From assembly GCA_016791105.1 (NCBI GenBank), contig JAEUNM010000095.1, forward strand, positions 62,001 through 126,000: a stretch of DNA of 64,000 nt, read 5' to 3'. The position numbers and the translations under genes are program-made. Under the pieces are notes generated by a model, which did not search any database, had not been told where the DNA came from, and worked only from the letters and a program-made list of their open reading frames with translations. Below are positions 63,383-64,000 of the stretch, piece after piece (positions within the stretch are counted from its first letter, which is position 1; every line of letters starts with the position of its first letter). This DNA is from Rhodocyclaceae bacterium (GTDB taxonomy: Bacteria; Pseudomonadota; Gammaproteobacteria; Burkholderiales; Rhodocyclaceae).

Positions 63383-63410
63383 TTGACAAACGCCCGCAAA
63401 GGTGTATTCA
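63383..63410 (+). promoter_or_regulatory. Candidate sigma-70 promoter with palindromic -10 region
   Basis: TTGACA (63383-63388) and TATTCA (63405-63410) with a 16-bp spacer. The -10 lies in a 14-bp perfect palindrome (GTGTAT-TC-ATACAC, 63402-63415). One arm of it, ATTCATAC, is repeated in inverted form as GTATGAAT at 63361-63368, on the other side of the -35. Confidence 0.6.
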
Positions 63411-63486
63411 TACACTCCGGCAACATAAACCTGCTGCGACGCAACATGCCGCGCGCTCAACACCTACTAGCAAATGGAGGCCATAG

Positions 63487-64000
63487 ATGGGTGACGTACT
63501 GCAACAATTCGTTCCGAGTTATCAGACCCGCATACTAAACGGCCCGTTGCAGGAACTAGCGAGCTATCCGGCGTGGTTGCGCGAAATCGTCGAACGCACG
63601 GCCAGCGCACGCGCCCGCGTGGTACAGCATGGCCTGTTCCGTGCGATGTGCGAAGGCAATCTGGACCGCGCTGCAGAGCGCCGCTTTCTGATAGACGTAT
63701 GGCCGGTCATCGTTCAGTTTCCGCAATACATGGCACTCAACCTGCTGAAACTGCGTTACGGCCGCGCCGCCGGGCACAATATGGCGCGTAAATTCCTGCT
63801 GCAGAACATACGCGTGGAAGCCAAGCATGCCGATTTCTGGCTGCAGTGGGCGGCAAGCTGCGGCATACGCGAAGAAGAAATCGTTTTCGCACGGCCGGCA
63901 CTGAGCACGCGCGCTTTAAGCCATTGGTGTTGGCACACCTGCGAGCGCGAATCTCTGGCAGTGGGCATCGCCGCAACCAATTACGCCATCGAAGGTGCAA
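63487..64000 (+). CDS. TenA/CADD-like heme-oxygenase-fold protein, 5' part
   Basis: The first 171 residues of a protein cut by the window end. ATG 63487 follows GGAGG. The all-helical pattern, the EAKHADFW motif (ExxH, a metal-ligand type arrangement) and ATNYAIEGA near the cut match the TenA/PqqC/CADD heme-oxygenase-fold group, annotated iron-containing redox enzyme or TenA-family protein. Relatives include thiaminase-like TenA and CADD-type p-aminobenzoate synthases; which applies cannot be decided from half a sequence. Confidence 0.7.
   Translation, partial: MGDVLQQFVPSYQTRILNGPLQELASYPAWLREIVERTASARARVVQHGLFRAMCEGNLDRAAERRFLIDVWPVIVQFPQYMALNLLKLRYGRAAGHNMARKFLLQNIRVEAKHADFWLQWAASCGIREEEIVFARPALSTRALSHWCWHTCERESLAVGIAATNYAIEGA

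Larger units (their letters stand above)
63094..63486. other. 393-bp control region before the TenA-like gene
   Basis: No gene is convincing here. It holds a 22-bp palindrome (63197-63218), a sigma-70-type promoter (63383-63410), and inverted GTATGAAT/ATTCATAC copies at 63361 and 63406 that bracket the promoter. The leader is about 70 nt. Confidence 0.6.

Overview
The window is a GC-rich, gene-dense bacterial chromosome segment. Gene content and order point to a betaproteobacterium, probably of the Nitrosomonadales/Rhodocyclales type. The run bamE-dapB-carAB-greA-rlmE-ftsH-folP-glmM-tpiA-secG-nuoA-N, with fur divergent from bamE, is a familiar betaproteobacterial backbone. RpoH-type heat-shock promoters together with hrcA, a PEP-CTERM exported protein and the Lol lipoprotein system fit this too. 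No rRNA, tRNA, CRISPR array, insertion sequence or prophage was found. The taxonomic placement is inferred from gene content only.

Layout. 1-5.7 kb: a small membrane protein, a ZIP metal transporter, a YbbA-type ABC ATPase divergent from the esterase tesA, a membrane protein with a spermidine-synthase-like domain, and an ADP-ribose-type Nudix hydrolase. 5.8-20.4 kb: a complete 14-gene NADH:quinone oxidoreductase operon (nuoA to nuoN, minus strand). 20.5-34.5 kb: secG, tpiA, glmM, folP, ftsH and rlmE, then yhbY on the plus strand, then a DUF4149 protein, greA, carB, carA, dapB and bamE. 34.7-40.7 kb: fur, a GDT1-family transporter, recN and nadK (minus), hrcA and hemH (plus). 40.9-43.3 kb: two regulatory-looking minus-strand genes, a protein with two AP2-like domains and a Ser/Thr kinase fused to a cyclic-nucleotide-binding domain. 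43.4-47.3 kb: grpE, dnaK and dnaJ, with matching RpoH-type promoters before grpE and dnaK. 47.3-49.6 kb: an AT-rich island with a sigma-54 promoter driving a PEP-CTERM protein. 49.7-56.2 kb: an SRAP-domain protein with relA, an EamA transporter with mtfA, a DUF599 protein and an alpha/beta hydrolase. 56.2-64 kb: comEC, a potassium channel, lolD/lolC, a phosphoglycerate-mutase-like protein and the 5' part of a TenA/heme-oxygenase-fold protein cut by the window end.

How the genes work together. Most of the window is housekeeping: respiration (nuo), cell-envelope precursors and outer-membrane assembly (glmM, bamE, lolCD, secG), nucleotide, lysine, folate and heme synthesis (carAB, dapB, folP, hemH), and protein quality control (ftsH, grpE-dnaK-dnaJ, hrcA). 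The less ordinary material lies between about 40.9 and 49.6 kb: the tandem-AP2 protein, the kinase/cyclic-nucleotide fusion divergent from the heat-shock genes, and the AT-rich control region of the PEP-CTERM gene. A second cluster of unexplained inverted repeats lies ahead of the TenA-like gene at 63.1-63.5 kb. I did not find a clearly new multi-gene system. The strongest candidates for new biology are the kinase fusion, the tandem-AP2 protein and these two control regions.
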